A DNA stretch of 64,000 bases from assembly GCF_013626205.1 (NCBI RefSeq), contig NZ_QHJE01000001.1:1426001-1490000 (forward strand), given 5' to 3'. The stretch's first letter is position 1, and the number at the start of each line of letters is the position of its first letter. The notes beneath the pieces are model-generated. The model was not told the DNA's origin and searched no databases. It saw only the letters and a program-made list of their open reading frames with translations. A program made the translations under genes and the position numbers. Below are positions 8,388 to 16,907 of this stretch, one piece after another. The stretch is from Hyphomicrobium methylovorum. GTDB taxonomy: Bacteria; Pseudomonadota; Alphaproteobacteria; Rhizobiales; Hyphomicrobiaceae.

Positions 8388-8413
8388 TGCGGGAACCGAA
8401 TCCGGTTCCGCGC
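8388..8413 (-). terminator. Hairpin downstream of ppc, probable terminator
   Basis: A GC-rich hairpin (GCGGAACCG / CGGTTCCCGC on the minus strand, loop GATT) lies 10 bp beyond the ppc stop. The T-rich stretch follows only after about 10 bp, so efficiency is uncertain. A further small palindrome CGTGAG-TT-CTCACG is at 8341-8354. The rest of 8171-8422 holds no gene that I can support. Confidence 0.5.
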
Positions 8414-8422
8414 AGCGCGTGA

Positions 8423-11287
8423 TCAACCGAACGCGCCGAAGTGGTGCGAGATGCCGGTGCCGATCTCGCGTACGAACTCGTACGTGGTTTCCATCGGCGT
8501 CAGAATTTCGGTTTCGAGGCGGCCATAGTCGTTGATGCCCCGCGGACGATAGCTCGCCGTTTCATCGAACCCGCCTTCGACATCTTCTCCAAGCGTCTTG
8601 CCCGAATGCGGGAAGGCCTTGCGCAACACCGCAAGCACTTCGGGAACCTCGAGCGCGAGCGCCATATCGAGCACTTGCGTATGCGAGAGGCCGTCCTGCG
8701 GTGTGAAGCGCGGAAGTTGGGCTGCGAGGATGAAGATGCGCATGATCAGCGCAAGACGGATCGCCTGCAGAAGATCGAGCTCCAGCCGGTTCTCGTCCGG
8801 CGTTACGCCATCGTCGATATTCTGATCGCTGAGAATGGCGTGCAAATCGATGGCGTCGAGCCGCAGAAGATGCACGAGTTCCGCGATGTCTTCCTGCCGC
8901 TCGTCCGGCAACAGGTGCGTTGCCAGGGTGCGGAACGGCGTGTTCAGCGATTGCTCGCGTCCCCAAGATGCGCGCGCCGCCCATAGTCCGGCGTCGAAGA
9001 CCTTCGAGTTCGCCGCCATCGCGTTGAGGCTCGAAATGGTCTTCGCGTGGCCGATCATCGCGAGCAGCGACTGCAGTCGCGGCGAGGACCTGGCGAGGTG
9101 ATTGAAGTGGTCGAACTCGCTGCCAACCGCGACGCCCAGTCCCGCCACCACGTTTACGGTGTAGCCAAACTGCTGAAGGATCGCGTTGTTCGGAATCGCG
9201 CGCATGCGTGCCGGGTTGCCGCGATCGGACGAGTGCTCGCCTTGACGCTTCACCGGCCGCGATCCCGTCTTGAAGAGGAGGTTCGGGCCGAATGCGCCGA
9301 GCACAGCGCGATAGCCGTCGTGCGCAAACAAGCGTTGCTGGAACGCGCGCAGCCGCAGGAAGAAGTCGAGGCTGAAGTTCTGCTCGGCATAGAACGGATC
9401 GTTCGGCGGCGGCGGAATTTCACCGTCGATCACCACGGACGCCAGCGCACGCGTGGTGAGCGCGCGGTTGCCGAAATACATGTAGCCATCGCCGCCCTGG
9501 AAGCTCGTTTCATGCTTCACGGGGATCTTGGCGTCGGCAAACCGGCGGCGCGATTCATCCGTCATCAAATAATGCAGGCGGTCATGCAGATCGCCGGGGT
9601 GCGCGCCGCGACCCATCGATTCGCCATGCGTCGAGAAGATGAGCGTCTCGACACCGCTGGCGAGCTTCGACTTGGCAACGAGCGCAGCGAGGCCGTGGTA
9701 ATAGCGTTCGATCGCGAGCGTTGCCGGGATCTGGCCGATGAAGCGGCCAGCGTCAGAAAAGCCGGTTTGAATGCTCAGGCGCTTACGGTTCTGAACGTAT
9801 TCGCGATACGTCTCTTCCTCGAGCAGGCGCTCCATGATGCGCGCGCCGTTTTCGAGACCCGACGGCGTTTCGAAGAGAGGCGAGATGTCGGTGATGTGGT
9901 CGACGCCGAAGAGCTTCGCGAAGAACACCGCGATCAGGATCGTTGCTGGCGATTCAGCTTCGGCGATCAGGAAGCGGATCGGCGTTTCTTTGTCGACATG
10001 CTTCTGGATCTGCGCCGTCAGTGCGAACTGGCGAATAGCGGTCGCGGTTTCGAGATCGAGTGTCGCGAAGTTGACCGTCTCTTGCGGGCAGTTCTTGATC
10101 ATGTCGACGATGCGGGCAAGCGACTGCCGCTCCGTCAGGTCGCGCGTCCACGGCTCGTGAACATACGCACGGAACGCGTTGTTCAACTGCAGCGCGTTGA
10201 TCCGCAGGTGAATGTGCGACGTGCCGAGGCCGGTGGCTTCGACAAGGCCAGAGAGCGCGGCGATCGCGCGCTTCACCTGCGGTGCCGATACGGTGTCGAT
10301 CAGCTGTTCGAACAGGTGCTGCAACGGCTCGACCGACAGCAGATTATAGCCGTCGGACTTTGTGATGATGTTGGCTGCCTTCGCGAGGTAGTCGTGGTCT
10401 CCCTCGAACGTTTCGAGAGCTTTGAGCTGTTCATCGACAGCCGCGATTGCGAGATCAAGCTTGCCGACGATCTGGCGCGCGACGCGCTGCGCGTCATCCG
10501 CGTCTTCGAGCTTGTGCTTCAAGACGACGAAGCGCTCACGCACGTCGGCGAGCGCCGCGCGCTTTTCAAGAAGCCGGACATGGAACGAGAACGTCCATGA
10601 AATATCGTTGCGGCCATCGAGGTCATAACCGACCCACGATGCCATCGTCGCCAGCTTGGGCCGCAGCTTGAATGCCGCTTCGCCGAATTTTTGCGATGCG
10701 ACGCTGAAGAATGCGTGCAGCAATTCCTCGTAAGCATTGCGCAGGTTGCGGATCGCATCCTGAACGCACTTGTGCTCGTGTTGCAGCGTCAGCGTTTCTT
10801 CTGGACGATGCGGAATGCCGATTGTGATGTCCTTGGTCGACGGATCGGAAACTGCGATCTCGACCATGCGGCGGTAGAGAGCGTCCGAAAGGCCGAACGT
10901 GGGATGCGCCGTCATAACGATGCCGGTGCGTGCGCGCGACCAGCGCGCAGCAAACGCCTCGATGGAGCCAGAGGCTTCGTTGGCGGTCTTTTCGACGTAA
11001 GCCGTGAAATCTTTCAGCGTTGTCGCTTGGTCGACGTAGCCGACTTTCTCGCGCAGACGCCGTGCACGGCGAACGCACGCCCGGTCCATCAGCCGCCCGG
11101 CGAGATCCTGGATCCCTTCAAACGAAACTTCGCTCGACTCAAGGCGGCGCGACAGATCGAAAGCGACGTTGAGAATTGGGTTGAGCGACGGATTGTCTGG
11201 GATCTGCGTCCGCAGCCGCTTTAGGTCCTCGATCAGTTCGGCCTCGTCGAGAACGGGTCCGTGATCTTTCGGCGTCGTTTCCTGCAT
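8423..11287 (-). CDS. ppc: Phosphoenolpyruvate carboxylase (divergent, serine-cycle type)
   Basis: The 954-residue protein should convert PEP and bicarbonate to oxaloacetate, the CO2-fixing step of the serine cycle. The N-terminal catalytic motif reads MTAHPTFG (His128) where most PEP carboxylases have LTAHPTE. The GYSDS-type motif appears as TGFSDAGR near residue 507. The glycine-rich loop usually written FHGRGG..GRGG is FSTHGESMGRGAHPGD near residue 550. The C-terminus (ISHHFGAFG) lacks the usual NTG ending. Overall length and order of blocks still fit the family. It is the last gene of sgaA-mcl-mtkA-mtkB-ppc, 93 bp after mtkB, a gap that contains a strong hairpin. Function is inferred from family and operon together. 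Confidence 0.9.
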   Translation of the reverse strand: MQETTPKDHGPVLDEAELIEDLKRLRTQIPDNPSLNPILNVAFDLSRRLESSEVSFEGIQDLAGRLMDRACVRRARRLREKVGYVDQATTLKDFTAYVEKTANEASGSIEAFAARWSRARTGIVMTAHPTFGLSDALYRRMVEIAVSDPSTKDITIGIPHRPEETLTLQHEHKCVQDAIRNLRNAYEELLHAFFSVASQKFGEAAFKLRPKLATMASWVGYDLDGRNDISWTFSFHVRLLEKRAALADVRERFVVLKHKLEDADDAQRVARQIVGKLDLAIAAVDEQLKALETFEGDHDYLAKAANIITKSDGYNLLSVEPLQHLFEQLIDTVSAPQVKRAIAALSGLVEATGLGTSHIHLRINALQLNNAFRAYVHEPWTRDLTERQSLARIVDMIKNCPQETVNFATLDLETATAIRQFALTAQIQKHVDKETPIRFLIAEAESPATILIAVFFAKLFGVDHITDISPLFETPSGLENGARIMERLLEEETYREYVQNRKRLSIQTGFSDAGRFIGQIPATLAIERYYHGLAALVAKSKLASGVETLIFSTHGESMGRGAHPGDLHDRLHYLMTDESRRRFADAKIPVKHETSFQGGDGYMYFGNRALTTRALASVVIDGEIPPPPNDPFYAEQNFSLDFFLRLRAFQQRLFAHDGYRAVLGAFGPNLLFKTGSRPVKRQGEHSSDRGNPARMRAIPNNAILQQFGYTVNVVAGLGVAVGSEFDHFNHLARSSPRLQSLLAMIGHAKTISSLNAMAANSKVFDAGLWAARASWGREQSLNTPFRTLATHLLPDERQEDIAELVHLLRLDAIDLHAILSDQNIDDGVTPDENRLELDLLQAIRLALIMRIFILAAQLPRFTPQDGLSHTQVLDMALALEVPEVLAVLRKAFPHSGKTLGEDVEGGFDETASYRPRGINDYGRLETEILTPMETTYEFVREIGTGISHHFGAFG

Positions 11288-11345
11288 GCTTCTGCCTCCG
11301 CGTCCTGGAAGGACTGCGTTAAAGCGTAAATTATAACTCGAGTTG

Positions 11346-11377
11346 AAGCCGGAGCGCGAACGCTCCGGCTTATTTTT
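11346..11377. terminator. Strong hairpin in the mtkB-ppc gap
   Basis: An 11-bp perfect stem AAGCCGGAGCG / CGCTCCGGCTT with a CGAA loop lies between mtkB and ppc. The T-rich run (TTATTTTT) is on the plus-strand side, so for minus-strand transcription it is an imperfect terminator or a 3'-end stabiliser. On the minus strand a perfect TATAAT (around 11328-11333) lies just downstream of it, a possible extra -10 for ppc, but without a clear -35. Confidence 0.5.
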
Positions 11378-11380
11378 CGC

Positions 11381-12280
11381 TTACGCGACTTTCTTACGCT
11401 GGTTGAGAACCTGCGCGACCGTCGAACCCATCTCCGACGGCGTCGCGGCGATCGTCACGTTGCAGCCTTTCAGGATCTCGACCTTCTCAGCCGCCGATTC
11501 ACCGAATGCCGAAACGATAGCGCCCGCGTGACCCATACGGCGACCCTTCGGTGCCGAAAGGCCTGCGATGTAGGCGATGACCGGCTTCTTCATGTGCTCT
11601 TTCGCGAAGAGACCGGCTTCCGCTTCCTGCGGTCCGCCGATTTCACCGATCATGAGCACGGCATCGGTCTCGGGATCACTCTCGAACGCTTCGAGAATGT
11701 CACGATGCGACGAACCGTTGATCGGATCACCGCCGATACCGACCGAGGTCGAAACGCCGATGCCCAGCGCCTTGAGCTGCGCTGCGGCTTCATAGCCCAG
11801 CGTGCCCGAGCGTCCGACGATGCCCACGCGACCCGGAAGGAAGATGTGTCCCGGCATAATGCCGAGCATCGCCTTACCGGGCGAGATTGTGCCGGCGCAG
11901 TTCGGGCCGGTGAGAACCATGCGGCTCTCTTTCTTGTAGCGGCGCATGTAGCGCTTCACGCGGATCATATCCTGAGCAGGAATGCCGTCCGTGATGCAGA
12001 CGCAGTATTTGATGCCAGCGTCTGCTGCTTCCATGATCGCGTCCGCAGCGAACGGCGGCGGAACGAATACGATCGAGGCTTCGGCGCCGGTTTCATCGGC
12101 CGCGCCCTTCACGGTGTTGAACACCGGACGGCCGAGGTGCGAGGTACCGCCTTTGCCGGGCGTAACACCGCCGACAACATTGGAGCCGTAGTCGATCATT
12201 TCTTGAGCGTGAAAGGTGCCGATACGTCCGGTGAAGCCCTGGATCAGGATCGGCGTCTTTTCATTGATGAAGATAGCCAT
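11381..12280 (-). CDS. mtkB: Malate-CoA ligase (malate thiokinase) alpha subunit
   Basis: With MtkA this 299-residue subunit makes malyl-CoA from malate, CoA and ATP. It is a member of the succinyl-CoA synthetase alpha family. The CoA-binding Rossmann start reads ILIQGFTGRIGTFHAQ, GPNCAGTISPGKA marks the central part, and the phospho-histidine is in GRRMGHAGAIVSAF near residue 250. Sequence alone would also allow SucD; the position between mtkA and ppc and next to mcl and sgaA favours MtkB. It starts 17 bp after the mtkA stop, with GGAG in the gap. Confidence 0.93.
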   Translation of the reverse strand: MAIFINEKTPILIQGFTGRIGTFHAQEMIDYGSNVVGGVTPGKGGTSHLGRPVFNTVKGAADETGAEASIVFVPPPFAADAIMEAADAGIKYCVCITDGIPAQDMIRVKRYMRRYKKESRMVLTGPNCAGTISPGKAMLGIMPGHIFLPGRVGIVGRSGTLGYEAAAQLKALGIGVSTSVGIGGDPINGSSHRDILEAFESDPETDAVLMIGEIGGPQEAEAGLFAKEHMKKPVIAYIAGLSAPKGRRMGHAGAIVSAFGESAAEKVEILKGCNVTIAATPSEMGSTVAQVLNQRKKVA

Positions 12281-12297
12281 TGTGCGTTTCTCCGGGC

Positions 12298-13461
12298 TTA
12301 CGCTTTTTTCGCAGCGTCGACGGCCTGCTTGGCCGCGTCAGCGAGAGTATCTGCACTGATGACGGTCAAGCCGCTGTTGTCGATGATCTTGCGGCCTTCT
12401 TCGACGTTCGTACCTGCGAGGCGAACGACGATCGGCATCTTGATCTCGAGTTCCTTCACGGCATCGACAACGCCCTTGGCAACCCAGTCGCAACGGTTGA
12501 TACCGGCGAAGACGTTCACGAGGATCGCCTTGACGTTCTTGTCGCGAAGAACAGCCTTGAACGACTTGGTGACGCGTTCCGGAGACGCTCCGCCGCCAAT
12601 GTCGAGAAAGTTCGCCGGCTCACCGCCTGCGAGCTTGATCATGTCGAGCGTCGCCATGGCGAGACCTGCGCCGTTGACGATGCAGCCGATGTCGCCATCG
12701 AGACCGACGTAGGAGAGGCCACGATCCGACGCGTAGGTTTCGCGCGGGTCTTCCTGGCTCTTGTCACGCAGCTCTGCGATGTGCGGACGGCGGAACAGCG
12801 CGTTGTCATCGAACGACATCTTGGCGTCGAGCGCGAGAACTTGCTTTTCCTTGGTGATGACGAGCGGGTTGACCTCAACCATGGTCGCGTCGAGATCGCG
12901 GAATGCGCGGTAGCATCCCATGATCGCCGGAACGAGCTTGTTGACGATCTCCGGATCGACGCCGAGACCAAACGCGAGTTCACGCGCCTGGAACTGCTGC
13001 ATGCCGACGGCCGGATCAACGCTCACGCGGATGATCGTGTCGGGCTGGCTCGCAGAGATTTCCTCGATGTCCATGCCGCCTGCAGCGGATGCAACGACGA
13101 CGATACGCTCGGAGGCGCGATCCATCACGAAGCCGAGATAAATCTCGCGATCGATGTTGGTCGCTTCTTCGATGTAAAGACGCGAGACGAGTTTGCCTGC
13201 CGGGCCGGTCTGATGCGTGACCAGCTTGCGGCCGAGCATGAACTCAGCCGCGTCTTCGATCTCTTTCTCGTTCTTGCAGACTTTGACGCCGCCGGCTTTG
13301 CCGCGCGCGCCAGAGTGAATCTGCGCCTTGACGACGACGGTGCCGCCAAGCTCGCTTGCACGATAGGTTGCCTGCTCCGGGCTGTAAGCAAGCCCGCCGC
13401 GCGCGATCGGCACGCCGAACTTCGCGAGAAGCTCTTTGGCCTGATACTCGTGAACGTCCAT
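12298..13461 (-). CDS. mtkA: Malate-CoA ligase (malate thiokinase) beta subunit
   Basis: This 387-residue subunit belongs to the succinyl-CoA synthetase beta family. The ATP-grasp start ([18 protein letters not shown]) and the [15 protein letters not shown] nucleotide-binding stretch are plain, and the C-terminal ligase half contains [12 protein letters not shown] and [13 protein letters not shown]. It works with MtkB to activate malate in the serine cycle. A sucC assignment is excluded mainly by context. It lies 48 bp after mcl with GAGGAGGG-like ribosome binding sequence just upstream of the ATG on the minus strand. Confidence 0.93.
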   Translation of the reverse strand: MDVHEYQAKELLAKFGVPIARGGLAYSPEQATYRASELGGTVVVKAQIHSGARGKAGGVKVCKNEKEIEDAAEFMLGRKLVTHQTGPAGKLVSRLYIEEATNIDREIYLGFVMDRASERIVVVASAAGGMDIEEISASQPDTIIRVSVDPAVGMQQFQARELAFGLGVDPEIVNKLVPAIMGCYRAFRDLDATMVEVNPLVITKEKQVLALDAKMSFDDNALFRRPHIAELRDKSQEDPRETYASDRGLSYVGLDGDIGCIVNGAGLAMATLDMIKLAGGEPANFLDIGGGASPERVTKSFKAVLRDKNVKAILVNVFAGINRCDWVAKGVVDAVKELEIKMPIVVRLAGTNVEEGRKIIDNSGLTVISADTLADAAKQAVDAAKKA

Positions 13462-13509
13462 CTCTTGGACCCTCCTCAGGGAAATTTATGCGTTGTCTAT
13501 TCGACTCGA

Positions 13510-14475
13510 TTATTTCTTCTGAGCTGCGTGAGCGGCCTCGGCCTTCTTGATCTGCTCGGCAGTCGAGAGCAGGTTGCGCGCCATCTTTTCAGATGCGGCG
13601 TCGATCATCTTGCCGTCAAGCGACGCTGCGCCCTTACCTTGAGCTTCAGCTTCCTTCAGTGCAACGAGGATGCGTTCAGCGCGTTCGACTTCCTTCGCCG
13701 TCGGCGAATAGATTTCGTTGGCGAGTTCGATCTGCGACGGATGGATGGCCCACTTGCCTTCCATGCCGAGAGCAGCGCCACGGCGAGCGGCGGCCTTGTA
13801 GCCTTCCGGATCGTCGATGCCACCGAACGGGCCGTCGATCGGACGAAGGCCGAATGCGCGGCAGGCAACGGTCATGCGCGACAGCGGGAAGTGCCACTGG
13901 TCACCCGGGTAATCAGGGTTCAAGCCGCCGATGACGACGGTGCGTGCCTTGTTGAAGGCTGAGTAGTCAGCGACGCCGAAGTGCATGGACTCGAGGCGGC
14001 TGCTTGCCGACGCGATGGCTTCGACGTTTGCCATGCCGAGCGGCGTTTCGATGAGGGCTTCGGTGCCGATCTGGTGCGGAAGGCCCTTCGCGACTTCGAT
14101 CTGGCTCACTATGCATTCGACCGTGTAGACGTCAGCCGGAACGCCGACCTTGGGAATGAGGATCGTGTCGAGCTTGGAGCCAGCCTGCTCCACGATGTCG
14201 ACGACGTCGCGGTACATGTAGTGCGTGTCGAGGCCGTTGATGCGAACCGAGACGCTCTTGCCCGCGCCCTTCCAGTCGAGATCGTTCAGCGCCTGAATGA
14301 TGTTCTTGCGAGCCTGTTCTTTCTCGGGCGGCGCGACGGCGTCTTCGCAATCGAGAAACACATAGTCGGCTGCGCTCTTGAGTGCGCGATCGATCATGCT
14401 CGGGTTGGAGCCCGGCACTGCGAGATACGAGCGCTGCAGGCGCTGCTTGCGGGTCGGGTAAAGCGTGTAGCTCAT
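13510..14475 (-). CDS. mcl: L-malyl-CoA / beta-methylmalyl-CoA lyase
   Basis: The 321-residue protein is a CitE/HpcH-HpaI-type lyase that splits malyl-CoA into acetyl-CoA and glyoxylate. Family blocks are RSYLAVPGSNPSMIDRA, DYVFLDCEDAVAP (metal-binding acidic pair), SVRINGLDT, ALIETPLGMANVE and the C-terminal GKWAIHPSQIELAN. It stands between sgaA, which consumes the glyoxylate, and the malate thiokinase genes, which supply malyl-CoA. A hairpin precedes it at 14571-14596, so its expression may be uncoupled from sgaA. Confidence 0.95.
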   Translation of the reverse strand: MSYTLYPTRKQRLQRSYLAVPGSNPSMIDRALKSAADYVFLDCEDAVAPPEKEQARKNIIQALNDLDWKGAGKSVSVRINGLDTHYMYRDVVDIVEQAGSKLDTILIPKVGVPADVYTVECIVSQIEVAKGLPHQIGTEALIETPLGMANVEAIASASSRLESMHFGVADYSAFNKARTVVIGGLNPDYPGDQWHFPLSRMTVACRAFGLRPIDGPFGGIDDPEGYKAAARRGAALGMEGKWAIHPSQIELANEIYSPTAKEVERAERILVALKEAEAQGKGAASLDGKMIDAASEKMARNLLSTAEQIKKAEAAHAAQKK

Positions 14476-14570
14476 TGGGGGATCGCCTTCCTAGGATTGT
14501 TAGCGGATGTTTTTTTGAAGTTGGGATGGCGCGGCGAGACGGTCGCGTTCGCCGCGCGCAATCGCAGAAA

Positions 14571-14596
14571 ATGCCCGGCCATTTGCGGCCGGGCAT
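14571..14596 (-). terminator. Intercistronic hairpin between sgaA and mcl
   Basis: A perfect 10-bp stem ATGCCCGGCC / GGCCGGGCAT with a 6-nt loop, followed on the minus strand by TTTCTG. It lies 7 bp past the sgaA stop. The short T-tract suggests partial termination or mRNA end protection rather than a complete stop, since the downstream genes are part of the same pathway. Confidence 0.65.
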
Positions 14597-14603
14597 TTAT
14601 TCG

Positions 14604-15821
14604 TTAGGCAGCTTTTGCCTGCTTCGGCGTCAGGGCCGTTGCGGACTTGGTTGCGGTCTTGCTGAAATATTCCGCAGCCGCGCCGGTGCCGGAGCCGAGC
14701 TTGAGGTTGACGCCGTTATCCTTGAGCGCCATTTCGGCTGCGAACAGGGCGCCGCCGATCATGACTTCATCGAGCATGCCGAGATGGCCGATGCGGAAGA
14801 CTTTGCCGGCGACCTTGTTGAGGCCGAGACCGAACGACGTGTTGTAGCGATAGTACGCCGTCTTGGTGATGGCGTTGCTGTCAATGCCTTCCGGAACCAG
14901 AATGGCGGAAACCGTGTCCGAGTACCACTTCGGTTCCTTCGCGCAGAGCTTCAGGCCCCATGCGTCGACGGCAGCGCGAACGCCCGAAGCGAGACGCGTG
15001 TGGCGTGCGAAGACGTTGTCGAGACCTTCAGCGAACAGAAGATCAAGCGACGTACGGAGACCACGGAGCAACTGGGTTGCAGGCGTGTAGGGGAAGAAGC
15101 CCTGATCGTTCGTCTTGATCATGTCTTCGAACGAGAAGAAGCAACGGTTCATGCGGCCGTTCTTCGACTTGTTGATGTCGAGTGCCTTCTGGCTGACTGC
15201 GAGGATGCCGAGGCCCGTCGGGAGCATGAAGCCCTTCTGCGAACCGGAAACGCAGCAGTCCACGCCCCATTCGCCCATACGCATGTCGAGCGAACCGACC
15301 GAGGAAACGCCGTCGACCATCAAGAGGGCCGGGTGCTTCGCAGCGTCGAGTGCCTTACGGACGCCAGCAACGTCGCTGGAAACGCCGGTTGCCGTTTCGT
15401 TATGCGTAACGAAGACAGCTTTGATTTCGTGGTTCTTATCCTTGGCGAGGATGTCGGCGTACTTTTCGACCGGAACGCCCGTGCCCCACTCTTCGTCGCA
15501 AACCTCAACCTTGAGGCCAAGACGCTCACACATATCGACCCAGAGGAGCGAGAACTGACCGAAGCGGCTCATCAGAACCTTGTCGCCCGTGGCGAGCGTG
15601 TTCTCGACAGCCGATTCCCAAGCGCCCGTTCCCGACGACGGGAAGATGAATACGCGGCCGTCCTTCATTTTGAAGGCCTTCTTCAGGTCTTCAAACAGCG
15701 GCAGCGTGAATTTCGGAAATTCCGGCGAGCGCATGTCTTCCATCGGAATGTTCATGGCCATGCGGACTGCGTCGGGAATGTTGGTCGGGCCGGGAATAAA
15801 GAGGTGAGGCGTGACGGTCAT
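14604..15821 (-). CDS. sgaA: Serine-glyoxylate aminotransferase
   Basis: This 405-residue PLP enzyme (class V aminotransferase) transfers the amino group of serine to glyoxylate, giving hydroxypyruvate and glycine, the entry reaction of the serine cycle. The N-terminus LFIPGPTNIPDAVR and the middle VDGVSSVGSLDMRMGEWGVD are typical; the PLP lysine is in CVSGSQKGFMLPTGLG near residue 195. It is the first gene of the operon. The ATG at 15821 has GGAG (15833-15830) 8 bp upstream. The 5' leader carries a long hairpin (15851-15892). Confidence 0.96.
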   Translation of the reverse strand: MTVTPHLFIPGPTNIPDAVRMAMNIPMEDMRSPEFPKFTLPLFEDLKKAFKMKDGRVFIFPSSGTGAWESAVENTLATGDKVLMSRFGQFSLLWVDMCERLGLKVEVCDEEWGTGVPVEKYADILAKDKNHEIKAVFVTHNETATGVSSDVAGVRKALDAAKHPALLMVDGVSSVGSLDMRMGEWGVDCCVSGSQKGFMLPTGLGILAVSQKALDINKSKNGRMNRCFFSFEDMIKTNDQGFFPYTPATQLLRGLRTSLDLLFAEGLDNVFARHTRLASGVRAAVDAWGLKLCAKEPKWYSDTVSAILVPEGIDSNAITKTAYYRYNTSFGLGLNKVAGKVFRIGHLGMLDEVMIGGALFAAEMALKDNGVNLKLGSGTGAAAEYFSKTATKSATALTPKQAKAA

Positions 15822-15850
15822 GAGCGTTTCTCCGCGCTGCGTTGAGCCAA

Positions 15851-15931
15851 GCCGAACGACCCCTGTAAGGATACAGGGGTAGAACGTTCGGCATGCTTTG
15901 CTGATCCTTCCGCCCGTCGCATTCGCGGGCG
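15851..15931 (-). promoter_or_regulatory. Structured 5' leader of the serine-cycle operon
   Basis: Two hairpins lie upstream of the sgaA ribosome binding site. The nearer one is long: GCCGAACG pairs with CGTTCGGC (15851-15858 with 15885-15892) and ACCCCTGTA with TACAGGGGT (15859-15867 with 15872-15880), with one 4-nt bulge and a 4-nt loop. The second, 15911-15931, is CGCCCG/CGGGCG. On the transcript the linker between them reads AAGGAT (15909-15904), which is complementary to AUCCUU at the loop of the long hairpin (15872-15867), so a pseudoknot is possible. No poly-U follows, so it is not an intrinsic terminator. The family is unknown and no ligand can be named. Confidence 0.6.
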
Positions 15932-16061
15932 TTGGTCTTTAACTAGCAGCCTGACCATGAAGGTGCGAACGAAAAACGATCAACACCCGGTTGGGCGAGT
16001 TTCGGCTACCCACCCAAAGGTCCAAGGAATCTACAACGCTTGCAAATATGCGGTGCTGTTC

Positions 16062-16697
16062 TCAGCGATGTTCGTTACGGTTAATGGAAACATGAAGCGC
16101 AACGGCCATCGCGCGGTTTGAAACACCGAGTTTATCGTAGAGATTTTTTAGATGGTATTTCACCGTATTGCGGGAGATGCCGGTGCGCGCTGCGATTTGC
16201 AGGTTGGTCCAGCCGTTCGCAAGTGCAGCAAGCAATTCCCGCTCGCGCGCGGTCAGGCTTTCGAGCGGATCGTGGTTCAAAAGATCGATGTCGACGTAAG
16301 GTAGCGACAAGCGGCCGCGCGCTACGGACACGACGGCTTCAAGCAGAACTTGCGGCTCTTCCGTCTTCGCAACGAAGCCCCATGCGCCGCTTTTGATCGC
16401 CGTACGGAGAACTTCGCTCGATCGCTCGCCCGTGTAGATGATGATGCGGGTGCGCCATTTCTCTTTACGGACGCGCGTGAGGACATCCCCACCCGTCATA
16501 TCCGGCAGAGACCAGCCGACGATGACGATTTCGACGGGCTTGGTTTGAAGGGCGGCGAGAAGATCTTCTCCGGACGCGTAGATGCCGGAGACGCTGAAGC
16601 GGCCGTCGCGCACCAACAGCGTTTCCAACCCGGTACGCACGACCGGGTTTTGATCGACGATCGAGACCTCAATCTTGGATGCCATCGGCGCAACCAT
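16062..16697 (-). CDS. Atypical LuxR/NarL-type response regulator (pseudo-receiver)
   Basis: The 211-residue protein has a receiver-like domain (about 8-125) and a C-terminal LuxR helix-turn-helix (about 150-205: LTARERELLAAL, then SRNTVKYHLKNLYDKLG). The receiver lacks key residues: the acidic pair is Asp15-Gln16 and the phospho-acceptor position is Gly61 in VIVGWSLPDMTG, although Thr89 and Lys111 are kept. It therefore cannot be phosphorylated in the usual way. No sensor kinase gene is nearby. It is upstream of and co-oriented with the serine-cycle operon, which it might control; that is inference. The start could also be the ATG at 16685; neither has a clear ribosome binding site. Confidence 0.88.
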   Translation of the reverse strand: MVAPMASKIEVSIVDQNPVVRTGLETLLVRDGRFSVSGIYASGEDLLAALQTKPVEIVIVGWSLPDMTGGDVLTRVRKEKWRTRIIIYTGERSSEVLRTAIKSGAWGFVAKTEEPQVLLEAVVSVARGRLSLPYVDIDLLNHDPLESLTARERELLAALANGWTNLQIAARTGISRNTVKYHLKNLYDKLGVSNRAMAVALHVSINRNEHR

Positions 16698-16750
16698 CTA
16701 AAAACATACGCAGGCCAACGCCGGCTTCGGTACCGGGATTGTTCGCCAAG

Positions 16751-16783
16751 TGGCGACCCCGGCAGGACAAACTGCGAACCTCT
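16751..16783 (-). repeat. Partial copy of the tRNA-Arg 3' end
   Basis: The 17 bp TGGCGACCCCGGCAGGA at 16751-16767 repeat exactly the 3' end of the tRNA-Arg gene including CCA (16830-16846). Weaker similarity to the T-arm continues to about 16783. The copy lies 63 bp beyond the tRNA gene. It looks like the footprint of an integration/excision event or a decayed second tRNA. Confidence 0.6.
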
Positions 16784-16829
16784 ATGTCATTGGTACAGAT
16801 AATAAAATTTTAAGGCAAGGACGGACTAA

Positions 16830-16907
<78 letters not shown>

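Noticed and set aside
9047-10600. Long open frame of 517 codons on the plus strand
   Set aside because: It is the antisense of ppc. Long antisense frames are expected in high-GC genes with strong third-position bias, and the product has no recognisable domain.
12280-13962. Open frame of 560 codons on the plus strand across mtkA and mcl
   Set aside because: Antisense to two well-identified genes, no ribosome binding site and no protein family.
14382-15845. Open frame of 487 codons opposite sgaA
   Set aside because: Antisense shadow of sgaA; composition is Arg/Glu/His-rich with no domain.
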